Of a DNA stretch of 49,364 nucleotides, positions 39,769 to 48,094 are shown in pieces. Each line of letters opens with the position of its first letter. Position 1 is the first letter of the stretch. This DNA comes from Kribbella catacumbae DSM 19601 (lineage in GTDB: Bacteria > Actinomycetota > Actinomycetes > Propionibacteriales > Kribbellaceae), in assembly GCF_000372465.1 (NCBI RefSeq), contig NZ_AQUZ01000062.1, forward strand, positions 1-49,364, written 5' to 3'. Below the pieces are notes generated by a model. That model was not told where the DNA came from, ran no database searches, and saw nothing but the letters and a program-made list of their open reading frames with translations. Made by a program: the position numbers and the translations under genes.

Positions 39769-39774
39769 ACTGTA
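39769..39774 (-). promoter_or_regulatory. Leaderless -10 element for the asparaginase gene
   Basis: On the minus strand, TACAGT is followed by TCAGCC (6 nt) and then GTG 39762. Confidence 0.5.
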
Positions 39775-39820
39775 CGGCTCAGGCGTCAGGTGCAAAAGTC
39801 CAGGTTGGACATGATCCGGC

Positions 39821-40816
39821 TCACAGCCGGGCGCGGACGTGCAGACCGACCTCGGGGTCGACGAGCAACTCCTGCGTGGCGGTCACCGTCGGCTGGTCCT
39901 CCGCGACGACCTCCAGCACGGCCTCCGGGTCGACGTTGCGCTTGATCAGCGCGAGCGCGATCGGCCCGTACTCGTGGTGCCGGGCGGCCGAGCCGATGAA
40001 CCCGACCTGCTTCTCCCCCACCCGTACTGCGTACCCGTGGGCGGGCAAGTGGTCGACCGAGCCGTCCAGGTGCAGCCGGACGAGCCGGCGCGGCGGGCGG
40101 CCGAGGTTGTGCACCCGCGCGACCGTCTCCTGACCGCGGTAGCAGCCCTTGTCGAGATGGACGCCGACACCGAGCCAGCCGAGCTCGTTGGGGATCGCGC
40201 GCTCGTCCATGTCCAACCCGAGCCGCGGCGCGCCCGCTTCGATCCGCAGGGCCTCGTAAGCCCAGACTCCTGCAGCCGGTCCTTCAAGCGCAGCAAGCTC
40301 AGCTCTGGGAAGGAAGACTTCGTGGCCGCCGAGGGAGTCCGCGCCACTACGGGTTAGAGGACCTTCGGCAGGAGCCGCGCCTGGGCGCCACACGATGGCG
40401 TAGTCGGCTGTCACGTCGGTGATCTCCACGCGGGACATGAAGACCATCTTCTGGAGCCACTCGATCAGCGCTGCGGCAGCGCCCGGCTCGGTGTGCAGCC
40501 AGAAGGTCTCGCCGTCATCAATGCCGTACATCGCGTGCTCGACATGGCCGGTCGGCGACAACAGCAGGGCCGTGGTCGACGTGCCCGGCCGCAGCCCCTC
40601 GAAGTACTGGCTAGTCAGTGCGTGCAGCCAGGTGAGCCTGTCCGGTCCGCTGATGGTGACGACGTCGCGGTGGGACAGATCGACGAACCCCTTGCCGGCG
40701 ACCAGCGACCGCTGCTCGCGCAGGTCGGAGCCGTAGTGAGCCGCGACCCCGGCGTCCAGGCCGTTGGCCTCGACCGCGCCTGGCAGGTCAAGCAGTGGGC
40801 TGCGCGTCAGTGACAT
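39821..40816 (-). CDS. ygfZ: Folate-binding protein YgfZ
   Basis: The product is 331 aa. It is of the GcvT-like aminomethyltransferase fold and carries the diagnostic KGCYRGQE (Cys plays the key role). YgfZ uses tetrahydrofolate to support repair or assembly of certain iron-sulfur enzymes. ATG 40816 follows TAGTCT by 6 nt (leaderless). Nitrobindin and DsrE-like genes found nearby are also neighbours of ygfZ in other Actinobacteria. Confidence 0.93.
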   Translation of the reverse strand: MSLTRSPLLDLPGAVEANGLDAGVAAHYGSDLREQRSLVAGKGFVDLSHRDVVTISGPDRLTWLHALTSQYFEGLRPGTSTTALLLSPTGHVEHAMYGIDDGETFWLHTEPGAAAALIEWLQKMVFMSRVEITDVTADYAIVWRPGAAPAEGPLTRSGADSLGGHEVFLPRAELAALEGPAAGVWAYEALRIEAGAPRLGLDMDERAIPNELGWLGVGVHLDKGCYRGQETVARVHNLGRPPRRLVRLHLDGSVDHLPAHGYAVRVGEKQVGFIGSAARHHEYGPIALALIKRNVDPEAVLEVVAEDQPTVTATQELLVDPEVGLHVRARL

Positions 40817-40822
40817 GTCACC

Positions 40823-40828
40823 AGACTA
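40823..40828 (-). promoter_or_regulatory. Leaderless -10 element for ygfZ
   Basis: On the minus strand, TAGTCT is followed by GGTGAC (6 nt) and then ATG 40816. Confidence 0.5.
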
Positions 40829-40926
40829 CGTCGCCCGGCGTACGCCGACTGCCTCCCGCTGTGGGATGTGGACAACACCCCCGCGAAGCGAGCCTGGAAG
40901 CACCAAATTCGAGGGGAGCAGGACGA

Positions 40927-41749
40927 TGACAAGCAGAGCATTCCGGTTCGGTGTGGTGGGCAGTCCGGACCGCAGCGCCGAGGAGTGGCAGCAGACCGTA
41001 CGCCGGGCCGCCGACCTCGGGTACAAGTCAGTGCTGATGCCGGATGGGCTCCAGTTGCTGTCGCCCTTTCCAACACTCGCAGTGGCCGCCATGACGGCTG
41101 ACATCCGCGTCGGCACGTTCGTCGCAGCTGCACCTCTGCGTACGCCGCGTTCTGCTGCCTGGGACGCGCACACGCTGTCGGTGCTGACCGGCGGGCGATT
41201 CGACTTCGGTATCGGCACCGGACGCCCGCAGGTGGAGCAGCAGGCCACTGAGCTGGGCATGCCGTTCGGGTCGGCCAAGGAACGGCGCGACCAGGTCCGG
41301 GAGACGTTGGACCAGCTGGAGAAGCTCGACGATGACCAGCACACGCCGATCATGCTGGCGGCCGGTGGGCCCCGCATGCTCGCGCTGGCGGCTGCACGGG
41401 CCGACATCGTCTCGCTGGCCACGCCTGCGACGGCGCCACGGGAGGGGTCCGCCGGCTTGCTCAGGAGCTGCGCGAGCTGGCCGGCCCGCGAGCAGACGAC
41501 ATCGAGCTGGCGATGAACCTGTTCGCGGCCGGTACGACGGAGCTGCCGCCCTGGACGAAGCAGGCGACCGGCATGAGCGTTGAGGAGTTCGAGGCGAGTG
41601 GCACGCTCATGCTGCTCCGCGGGACGCCGCAGGAGATGGCGGATGAGCTGCAGCGTCGCCGAGACGAGTTCGGCGCGTCGTACATCACCATCAACGCCAC
41701 GTACCTGGACGACCTAGCTCCGGTGGTTGAGCTGCTGGACGGTCGATAG
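40927..41749 (+). pseudogene. Frameshifted LLM-class F420-dependent oxidoreductase
   Basis: The gene starts at ATG 40927 behind GGGGAG and reads as a luciferase-like monooxygenase domain (RFGVVGSPDRSAEEWQQTVRRAADLGYKSVLMPD; LTGGRFDFGIGTGRPQVEQ). The frame is lost near 41440-41455, around GGGAGGGG, and ends at 41516. The remaining C-terminal part continues in another frame (LAQELRELAGPR, then GTPQEMADELQRRRDEFGASYITINATYLDDLAPVVELL) to 41749. One base gained or lost explains it. This may be a true pseudogene or a sequencing error in a G-rich run. Confidence 0.8.
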
Positions 41750-41753
41750 ACAG

Positions 41754-41801
41754 CACGCTGCCCGCCAGGTCCCAGACGGTTGGGAGCTGGCGGGCAGCGT
41801 G
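41754..41801. terminator. Bidirectional terminator
   Basis: CACGCTGCCCGCCAG (41754-41768) pairs perfectly with 41787-41801, with an inner TCCCA/TGGGA stem. It lies between the LLM pseudogene and convergent dctA. Confidence 0.85.
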
Positions 41802-41819
41802 GGAGGGGTGACAGATGGA

Positions 41820-43196
41820 CTAGTGAGAAGGACTGCTGTCTACAGCCCTTTTAGTGGCTAACGGTACGTCGCCCGCATGGGTGTCGCCGGCCGCGAAGGC
41901 GGCTTCGTCGAACGGATCCTCACCGGCGAACACCTGCCGGGCCTGGTCCTTGTCGAACGCGCCGGTCCAGTGGCCGACCAGGACGGTCGCGACCGCGTTG
42001 CCGGCGAAGTTGGTCAGCGCCCGCGCCTCGGACATGAACCGGTCGATGCCGACGATCAGCCCGACGCCGTCGACCAGGTCCGGCCGGTGCGACTGCAGAC
42101 CGCCGGCCAGCGTCGCCAGACCCGCGCCGGTGACTCCGGCGGCGCCCTTCGAGGCGACGATCATGAACACCAGCAGGGAGATCTGCTGACCGAGCGAGAA
42201 CGGCTGGTCCATCGCCTCGGCGATGAACAGCGACGCCATCGTCAGGTAGATCGCGGTGCCGTCCAGGTTGAACGAGTAGCCGGTCGGGACGGTGATACCG
42301 ACCACGGACTTGTCGACGCCGAGGTGCTCCATCTTCCCGATCAGTCGCGGCAGCGCGGTCTCCGAGGAGGACGTCGACACGATCAGCAGGAACTCGCGGC
42401 CCAGGTAGCGCAGTAGCTGGAAGATCGACATCCCGGTGACGACCTTGAGGATCGTGCCGAGGACGACCAGCACAAACAGCGCACAGGTGATGTAGAAGGC
42501 GAGCATGATCTTGCCCAGACTCACCAGCGCGTCCCAGCCGGTGGCGCCGACGACGGCCGCGATGGCGCCGAACGCACCGATCGGCGCGACCCACATGATC
42601 ATCGACAGCACCTTGAAGGCGAGCCGCTGGATGTGCCCGATCCCGTTCAGGATCGGCTGACCCGTCCGGCCCATCGCCTGCAGGGCGAAGCCGATCAGCA
42701 GCGCGACGAACACGGTCTGCAGTACTTCGCCCGCGGTCAGGGCGGACACCAGCGTCTTGGGGATGATGCCGAGCAGGAAGTCGGTGGTGCTCTCGTGCCC
42801 GCCGGCGGCCTGCTTCTGGCCCGTCTCGCGCAGCTTGTCGGTCAGGTTCAGGCCGGAACCAGGCTGGACCAGGTTGCCGACGACCAGGCCGATCGCCAGC
42901 GCGACCGTCGACATCACCAGGAAGTAGCCCAGTGCCAGTCCGCCGACCTTGCCGACGCTGGCGGCCTGGCGGACCGACCCGATGCCGAGCACCAGGGTGC
43001 AGAAGATGATCGGGCTGATCATCATCTTGATCAGGTTCACGAACCCGGTGCCGAGCGGTTTCAGCTCGACGGCGAAGTTCGGGAAGACGAAACCGACACC
43101 GATGCCGAGCAGTACGGCGACGATGACGGCGATGTAGAGGAAGTGGGTCCGGTCGTTACGGACCGGCGTCGGGCGGGGTGCGGTCGGGCTCGCCAT
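41820..43196 (-). CDS. dctA: C4-dicarboxylate:cation symporter DctA
   Basis: The product is 458 aa. It belongs to the dicarboxylate/amino acid:cation symporter family, with the Ser-rich hairpin loop (LIVSTSSSETALPRLIGKME), the TGYSFNLDGTAIYLTMA motif, and GVTGAGLATLAGGL. About eight membrane helices and two re-entrant loops are expected. It imports succinate, fumarate or malate. ATG 43196 follows AGGAGT. The two-component system at 43351-45280 is divergent and probably regulates it. The C-terminal tail is acidic. Confidence 0.93.
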   Translation of the reverse strand: MASPTAPRPTPVRNDRTHFLYIAVIVAVLLGIGVGFVFPNFAVELKPLGTGFVNLIKMMISPIIFCTLVLGIGSVRQAASVGKVGGLALGYFLVMSTVALAIGLVVGNLVQPGSGLNLTDKLRETGQKQAAGGHESTTDFLLGIIPKTLVSALTAGEVLQTVFVALLIGFALQAMGRTGQPILNGIGHIQRLAFKVLSMIMWVAPIGAFGAIAAVVGATGWDALVSLGKIMLAFYITCALFVLVVLGTILKVVTGMSIFQLLRYLGREFLLIVSTSSSETALPRLIGKMEHLGVDKSVVGITVPTGYSFNLDGTAIYLTMASLFIAEAMDQPFSLGQQISLLVFMIVASKGAAGVTGAGLATLAGGLQSHRPDLVDGVGLIVGIDRFMSEARALTNFAGNAVATVLVGHWTGAFDKDQARQVFAGEDPFDEAAFAAGDTHAGDVPLATKRAVDSSPSH

Positions 43197-43350
43197 GAGG
43201 GGGACTCCTGATCGGCCGGCGGGCGGGTTCTGAGTAACTGTGACGTGACGCACAGGACAACTGCGCATTTCGTTCATATCGTTCGCGGCCAGGCCCCCGG
43301 ACCCAGGCGCGCGGCATGCCACTGGTGGCACTGGTGTGCACAATGTCGGC

Positions 43351-44610
43351 ATGATGACCGGCCGTCCGTGGGAGCTGCGCCGCCAGGTGCTCTGGCTGCA
43401 GACGGTCACGGTCGCGGTGATGATCGCGATGATCTGGATCGTGCTGCTGGCCCAGACCTGGACCCAGGCCAACCGGGACGCCGCCGCGGCTGGAGTCGCG
43501 CCACCGCGCTGGAGCGAGCTCATCGAGCTAGAGCTGCGCTCCATGCTCGGCGTGGCCAGCCTGGTGCTCGGCGTCGCGATAGCCGGCAACGCTCTGGTCG
43601 CCTGGCGGGTCCGGCGGGCGACTCGCGGGATGGGGACCCAGTCGCTCGCGTGGATGCTCGACTTCTACGAAGGCGTACTGCGTGCCGCCCGCGAAGGCCT
43701 GCTGCTGATCGACTCCGACGGCCGCGTCCAGCTGGTCAACGACGAAGCACGCCGGCTGCTCGGCCTGCACAACGTCCCGCCCGGTTCGACGGTCGAGGAG
43801 CTGCACCTGCCGGCCACCTTGTCGGGCTTGTTGCGCGCCGGGCGGACGGCGTACGACGAGCTGCATCTCGGGGCTCATGGTGTTGTCGTGGTCAACCAGC
43901 AGCCCGCCCGGTCAGGGCGGATCGTCACGCTGCGGGACCACACCCAGCTGCAGGCGCTGCTCGGCGAACTGGACGCGGTCCGCAGCCTGGCCGAGTCGCT
44001 GCAGGCGCAGAATCACGAGGCGTCGAACCGGCTGCACACAGTCGTCAGCCTGATCGAGATCGGCCGGCCGGAGCGCGCGCGGGAGTTCGCCGTCTCCGAA
44101 CTGCAGCTCGCGCAGGCGATGACCGATCGGGTGGTCGGGACCGTCGGCGACCCCGTCCTCGCGTCGCTGCTGCTCGCGAAACTCGCCCAGGCGCAGGAGC
44201 GCGGAGTACTGCTCACGCTCGAGCTGGGCTCCGAGGCATTGCACACGCGGCTGCCGGCCCAGGACATCGTCACCGTGGTCGGCAATCTGCTCGACAATGC
44301 GGTCGAGGCCGCGCGTGGCGGTACTGCGCCGCGACGGGTCGAGCTGAAAGCGTCGGCGAGTGCGGAGTTCATCGATCTCGCGGTGACCAACACGGGTGCC
44401 GAGCTGGGAGCCGCCGAGTTGGCCCGGATGTTCGAGCGCGGCTGGACGACGAAGGCCGAGCCGGGTCATGGGCTCGGGTTGGTGCTGGTTCGCAGTACGG
44501 TCGAGCGCTGGGAAGGGACGTTGATGGTCGACCCCGATTCCGAGCTGGACGACGTACCGGCCTTGACCGTGCGGGTGCGGTTGCCGCGGGAGGTGGGCAC
44601 TCATGGCTGA
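43351..44610 (+). CDS. DcuS/CitA-type sensor histidine kinase
   Basis: The product is 419 aa. Two membrane helices (around 17-37 and 65-85) enclose only about 28 external residues, much shorter than the PAS-type sensor domain of DcuS or CitA. A cytoplasmic PAS follows (YEGVLRAAREGLLLIDSDGRVQLVNDEARRLLGL), then the phosphoacceptor region QNHEASNRLHTVVSLIEIG and an ATPase domain (VVGNLLDNAVEAARGG; HGLGLVLVRSTVERWEG). With so little external sequence it may sense through the transporter DctA, as reported for DcuS-DctA in E. coli. GTG 43336 is an alternative start. Confidence 0.88.
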   Translation: MMTGRPWELRRQVLWLQTVTVAVMIAMIWIVLLAQTWTQANRDAAAAGVAPPRWSELIELELRSMLGVASLVLGVAIAGNALVAWRVRRATRGMGTQSLAWMLDFYEGVLRAAREGLLLIDSDGRVQLVNDEARRLLGLHNVPPGSTVEELHLPATLSGLLRAGRTAYDELHLGAHGVVVVNQQPARSGRIVTLRDHTQLQALLGELDAVRSLAESLQAQNHEASNRLHTVVSLIEIGRPERAREFAVSELQLAQAMTDRVVGTVGDPVLASLLLAKLAQAQERGVLLTLELGSEALHTRLPAQDIVTVVGNLLDNAVEAARGGTAPRRVELKASASAEFIDLAVTNTGAELGAAELARMFERGWTTKAEPGHGLGLVLVRSTVERWEGTLMVDPDSELDDVPALTVRVRLPREVGTHG

Positions 44611-45280
44611 CCTGCGGGTGCTCGTGGTCGAGGACGATCCGGTCGCTGCCGAGGCTCACCGGGTGTACGTCGATCGGTTGCCCGGCTTCGTCTGCGTCGG
44701 CCTGGCCGGTACTGCGGCCCGCGCGCTGCACGTGCTAAGTCAGGAACAGGTCGATCTCGTCCTGCTGGACATGAACCTGCCCGACGGGCATGGTCTTGAC
44801 GTCGTACGCCGAATGCGTGCTGCGGGCAACCAAACGGATGTGGTCGCGGTGACGGCTGCGCGCGAGGTGGCCGCGGTCCAGGCGGCTGCGCGGATCGGCG
44901 TCGTGCAGTACGTGTTGAAGCCGTTTGCCTTTGAAACGTTGAGGGATCGGCTCACCGCCTACGCGCGGCAACGGCGAGCGGCCGAGTCCGGCCAGGTCGT
45001 CGCGGATCAGGACGAGGTTGATCGCTTGTTGCATCCAGCAACTATTTCTTCGGTACCCAAGGGTTTGGCCGGGCCGGTGCTGGATCGGGTGGTGACGCTG
45101 CTCGGCGATCGCGAAGGCTGGACCGCGGAGGAGGTCGCGGCATCCTTGGGTACGTCGCGGATCACGGCCCGGCGCTATCTGGAACACCTGGCCGACCAGG
45201 GCCAGGCCCTACGCACCCAGCGCTATGACGGCCGCAGTGGACGGCCGAAGGTCGAGTACTCCTGGGTGTCCGAGAGCTAA
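44603..45280 (+). CDS. DcuR/CitB-type response regulator
   Basis: The product is 225 aa. The receiver domain has phosphoacceptor Asp56 (LVLLDMNLPDGHG) and Lys in YVLKPF. The C-terminal half has a helix-turn-helix (WTAEEVAASLGTSRITARRYLEHLADQG) typical of the CitB/DcuR group. It overlaps the kinase gene by 8 bases, giving a coupled operon, and likely activates dctA. It ends tail to tail with the nitrobindin gene, overlapping by 4 bases. Confidence 0.92.
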   Translation: MADLRVLVVEDDPVAAEAHRVYVDRLPGFVCVGLAGTAARALHVLSQEQVDLVLLDMNLPDGHGLDVVRRMRAAGNQTDVVAVTAAREVAAVQAAARIGVVQYVLKPFAFETLRDRLTAYARQRRAAESGQVVADQDEVDRLLHPATISSVPKGLAGPVLDRVVTLLGDREGWTAEEVAASLGTSRITARRYLEHLADQGQALRTQRYDGRSGRPKVEYSWVSES

Positions 45281-45771
45281 GCGCGGATCAGGGTCGCCCA
45301 GAGGTGCGGCTGGAGCGGGAGGCCTTCGGCGGCCATGTCGTAGGCCCACATCAGTTCGCCCTTGACCAGGCCGTACAGGCGGTGGCCCGCGTTGACCTCC
45401 TTGGCCGTAGCGGTCCGGGCGACCACATCCGTGCGCATCTCGATCTTGGCGCTGTCGATCTCGCCGTACCAGACCTCGGCAAAGCCCGTCGGGTGCGCAA
45501 GCACGACCTCGAGCTTGTTGTCCGGCTTCGGCCGCCAGAACCCGGTCTCCATCGCCAGCGGGCGCTCCCGCTTGCCGTCCTCGCCGACCACGTAGGTCTG
45601 GCTGACGTAGTGCAGGTAGGGCTTGCCGTTGTGGCTGAAGTCGATCTGCTGCCCGAACTCGAACTTCTCGATCGTCGGGTACTCACCGTGCCCGCGACCC
45701 TCCCACCGGCCGAGTAGCCAGGCCAGCGGCATCAGGTCGGGGTGCAGGTCCTGCGGGATCTCGAACGCCAT
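45277..45771 (-). CDS. Nitrobindin family heme-binding beta-barrel protein
   Basis: The product is 164 aa. It has the ten-stranded beta-barrel pattern of FABP-like nitrobindins, with the LLGRWEGRGHGEYPTI signature at the start and a conserved C-terminal His (LQPHLWATL) expected to bind heme iron. Bacterial homologues bind NO and isomerise peroxynitrite. It follows the 35-aa membrane protein gene by 9 bp and is probably translated from the same transcript. Confidence 0.92.
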   Translation of the reverse strand: MAFEIPQDLHPDLMPLAWLLGRWEGRGHGEYPTIEKFEFGQQIDFSHNGKPYLHYVSQTYVVGEDGKRERPLAMETGFWRPKPDNKLEVVLAHPTGFAEVWYGEIDSAKIEMRTDVVARTATAKEVNAGHRLYGLVKGELMWAYDMAAEGLPLQPHLWATLIRA

Positions 45772-45780
45772 CTGTCCGCC

Positions 45781-45888
45781 TCAGCTCGCGCTACGGCCGC
45801 GGTACAGCCGGTAGACGACGAACGCCGAGAACCAGCCCATGAACACGGTGACGAGCACCAGCAGGGTCGTGAAGATGACGTGTAGCAC
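45781..45888 (-). CDS. Small single-helix membrane protein
   Basis: The product is 35 aa: one hydrophobic helix (VIFTTLLVLVTVFMGWFSAFVVY) followed by a basic end (RLYRGRSAS). GTG 45888 follows TAGACT by 7 nt, the same leaderless arrangement as other genes here. It is the first gene of a pair with nitrobindin. It is too short for automatic gene callers, but the promoter, clean topology and tight spacing argue that it is real. Confidence 0.65.
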   Translation of the reverse strand: MLHVIFTTLLVLVTVFMGWFSAFVVYRLYRGRSAS

Positions 45889-45895
45889 ATTGGTC

Positions 45896-45901
45896 AGTCT
45901 A
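45896..45901 (-). promoter_or_regulatory. Leaderless -10 element for the 35-aa gene and nitrobindin
   Basis: On the minus strand, TAGACT is followed by GACCAAT (7 nt) and then GTG 45888. Confidence 0.5.
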
Positions 45902-45925
45902 GGGGATCGCCGCGGCAGTCTGGGC

Positions 45926-45931
45926 TACGGT
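45926..45931 (+). promoter_or_regulatory. Leaderless -10 element for the DsrE-like gene
   Basis: TACGGT, then GGCGTG (6 nt), then ATG 45938. It is divergent from the promoter at 45896-45901. Confidence 0.5.
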
Positions 45932-45937
45932 GGCGTG

Positions 45938-46300
45938 ATGTCCCGCACGCTGGTTATCAAGCTGACCGCAGGCGCCGATGAACCCGAGCGCGCCAACCAG
46001 GCCGTCACAGTGGCCGCTACTGCCGTCGCCTCGGGCGCGCAGGTGTCGCTCTGGCTGACCGGGGAGGCGGTGTGGTTCGCCGTACCGGGGCGGGCCGAGG
46101 CCTTCGAGCTGCCGCATGCGGCGCCGCTGGCCGACCTGCTGGCCGCAGTACTGGCTGGTGGGCAGCTGACGGTGTGCACGCAGTGCGCCAAGCGGCGGGA
46201 GCTCACCGAGGCTGATCTGCTGCCCGGCACCCGGATCGCCGGGGCGCCGGCTTTCACTGAGGAGATCCTCGCCGACGGCGTACAGGCCGTCGTCTACTGA
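45938..46300 (+). CDS. DsrE family protein
   Basis: The product is 120 aa. It begins with TLVIKLTAGADEPERANQAVTVAATAVASGAQVSLWLTG, the alpha/beta start of DsrE-like sulfur-relay proteins, and has Cys residues in LTVCTQCAKRRELTEADL that could carry sulfur. It is cytoplasmic. The leaderless start at 45938 is preferred to the longer upstream frame. The link to nitrobindin and YgfZ suggests a role in redox or iron-sulfur maintenance, but this is inference. Confidence 0.8.
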   Translation: MSRTLVIKLTAGADEPERANQAVTVAATAVASGAQVSLWLTGEAVWFAVPGRAEAFELPHAAPLADLLAAVLAGGQLTVCTQCAKRRELTEADLLPGTRIAGAPAFTEEILADGVQAVVY

Positions 46301-46430
46301 CCCCCTCGGTTGCTCGCGTCTACTGACCGCCGATCCGCGGCGTACGGGCGTCTGCTGATCACCTGTACGCCGGTGCGCGGCGTACTCGGGCCTGCTGACC
46401 GCCGGTACGCCGGTACACGGGTCTGCTGTG
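46291..46430. repeat. Degenerate interspersed repeats after the DsrE-like gene
   Basis: CGTCTACTGACC and variants (CGTCTGCTGATC, GCCTGCTGACC, GTCTGCTGTGC) recur at about 46291, 46317, 46349, 46389 and 46420, separated by GTACGCCGG-like words. The first copy contains the DsrE-like stop codon. Confidence 0.5.
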
Positions 46431-46435
46431 CGTGG

Positions 46436-48094
46436 CTACTCGCCGATGCCGGGGCCGCCTCTGCCGTCGCGGCCGGCGTCGCGGCGATGCGCTGCCTCGG
46501 CGCCGGGGTTGCGGCCCGCCTGACCTGCTTCGGAGGTCTGTCCCGCCCGCTGCTGGGTCGCGCCGGTCGCTGAGGCCGGGCCGGTCTGCATGTTCTGCAG
46601 CTTCGCGATCTCGTCCTGGGACATCGGGTTCTGGCCGTTCTGCTCCACCTGACCATTCTGGGTGACCTGGCCGTTCTGCTGGGCGTAGCGGGCCTCCTGC
46701 AGGGTGGTCTCGACGGCATCCGGCCGGCGCTCTTCGTCCTGCTGCTCCTCGACGGAAGCCGCAACCTGGTCGCCACCAGTCTTGAACCCTGGCTGATCCC
46801 CAGCCTCACCCTGCTCAAGCTGCTCTTCCCGCCGCTCTTCGACCACGGGATCGTGGACACCCTGTTCCTGCCCGTCCCGCTCCCCGATCACGGCAGGCGA
46901 AGCACCATCCTCATCGAGGATCCGGTCCTGCCCGTCCTGATCCTGATCCAGCCCCGCCTGCTGCGCGTCTTCACCAATCACGGCCGGTGCCGCACCGTCC
47001 TCGTCAAGAACGCGGTCCTCCTGCGCCGTCTCAGGCTCTGCCAACCGCGCGTCCCGCTCCTGGTCGGTCTCACCGATCACCTCAGGAGCAGCGCCATCCT
47101 CATCAAGGACCCGGTCCTCCTGCGCAACCTCAGGCTCCGCCAACCGCGCATCGCGCTCCTGGTCGGTCTCACCAATCACCTCAGGCGCAGTACCGTCCTC
47201 GTCAAGAACGCGGTCCTCCTGCGCCGTCTCAGGCTCCGCCAACCGAGCATCACGCTCCTGGTCGGTCTCACCAATCACCTCAGGCGCAGCGCCATCCTCA
47301 TCAAGGACCCGGTCCTCCTGCGCAACCTCGGGCTCTGCAAGGCGAGCATCGCGCTCCTGCTCGGTCTCGCCGATCACCTCAGGCGCAGTACCGTCCTCAT
47401 CGAGCAGTTGCTCGTCGCGCTCCTGGTCTTCGGCAAGCGCCTGCTCCTCTTGCCGGTCGTTCAGCTCGTCGGCGACTTCATCGGCGACAACCGCAGTGGC
47501 ACCGGCGGCAGCAACAGCCGGAGCGACGTCACCCCCGCGAGCTTCCTCCGTCCGCCGCTCTTCCTCGGCCCGCTCCTGCTTCCGGCGTTCTTCCGCCGCG
47601 TCGCGCGCCTCCTGCTCCGCCTGGCGCCGCTCGACGGCGTCGACCTCACCGTTGCCGTTGGGATCGATGCGCTCCTCGACGATCTCGTCGGTCTGCAACT
47701 CCCGGTCCCGGTCGTCATCGAGCCCGTTGCCGTCGCGGTCCCGATCGCGCCGCTCCTGCTCCTGGCGCTCCCGTTCGAGCCCTTCCGGCGTCAGGTTCGG
47801 GTCGTTGTCCAGCCGATCACGGTTCTCCTGGATCCGCTCCGCCTCGGCCTCGTACAGCCGCGAACGCTGCTCCTCGGACAACCCGTCAATGGCATCGGCG
47901 AACTCCGGATTGTGATTGCGCTCGTCCACCAGATCCGCGACCAGCGCGCGGAGTTCCTCGGCCCGCACCGCATCCCGGCCCGGTCCCTGCATCCGCCGCC
48001 GCTGCGCGTCCTTGCGCCTTTTGTTCAGCTTCGAGGTGATCGCCCGAACCACCTGGTAGACGTCCCGGAGGATGTCCTCCTCGATCGTCGCCAT
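46436..48094 (-). CDS. Large acidic repeat protein with coiled-coil and calcium-binding-like motifs
   Basis: The product is 552 aa and strongly charged. Residues 1-120 are helical (EEDILRDVYQVVRAITSKLNKRRKDAQRRR; EEQRSRLYEAEAERIQENRDRL). Two D-x-D-x-N-G-type loops follow (DRDRDGNGLDDD near 117-128, DPNGNGEVDAVE near 144-155), resembling EF-hand or dockerin loops. Then come a Glu/Arg coiled coil (156-186), a short Ala/Val segment, and from 231 a 33-residue repeat (LDEDG(T/A)APEVIGET). The C-terminal part has NGQ repeats and a Gly/Arg tail. There is no signal peptide. ATG 48094 overlaps the upstream stop (ATGA). I do not recognise a family. Confidence 0.75.
   Translation of the reverse strand: MATIEEDILRDVYQVVRAITSKLNKRRKDAQRRRMQGPGRDAVRAEELRALVADLVDERNHNPEFADAIDGLSEEQRSRLYEAEAERIQENRDRLDNDPNLTPEGLERERQEQERRDRDRDGNGLDDDRDRELQTDEIVEERIDPNGNGEVDAVERRQAEQEARDAAEERRKQERAEEERRTEEARGGDVAPAVAAAGATAVVADEVADELNDRQEEQALAEDQERDEQLLDEDGTAPEVIGETEQERDARLAEPEVAQEDRVLDEDGAAPEVIGETDQERDARLAEPETAQEDRVLDEDGTAPEVIGETDQERDARLAEPEVAQEDRVLDEDGAAPEVIGETDQERDARLAEPETAQEDRVLDEDGAAPAVIGEDAQQAGLDQDQDGQDRILDEDGASPAVIGERDGQEQGVHDPVVEERREEQLEQGEAGDQPGFKTGGDQVAASVEEQQDEERRPDAVETTLQEARYAQQNGQVTQNGQVEQNGQNPMSQDEIAKLQNMQTGPASATGATQQRAGQTSEAGQAGRNPGAEAAHRRDAGRDGRGGPGIGE
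47009..47404 (-). repeat. Four 99-bp tandem repeats inside the acidic repeat protein gene
   Basis: Residues 231-362 are four 33-aa units. Odd units have GTAPEV...PEV and even units GAAPEV...PET, so the array is a duplicated 198-bp pair. Two shorter, diverged units follow to about 46865. Confidence 0.9.
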
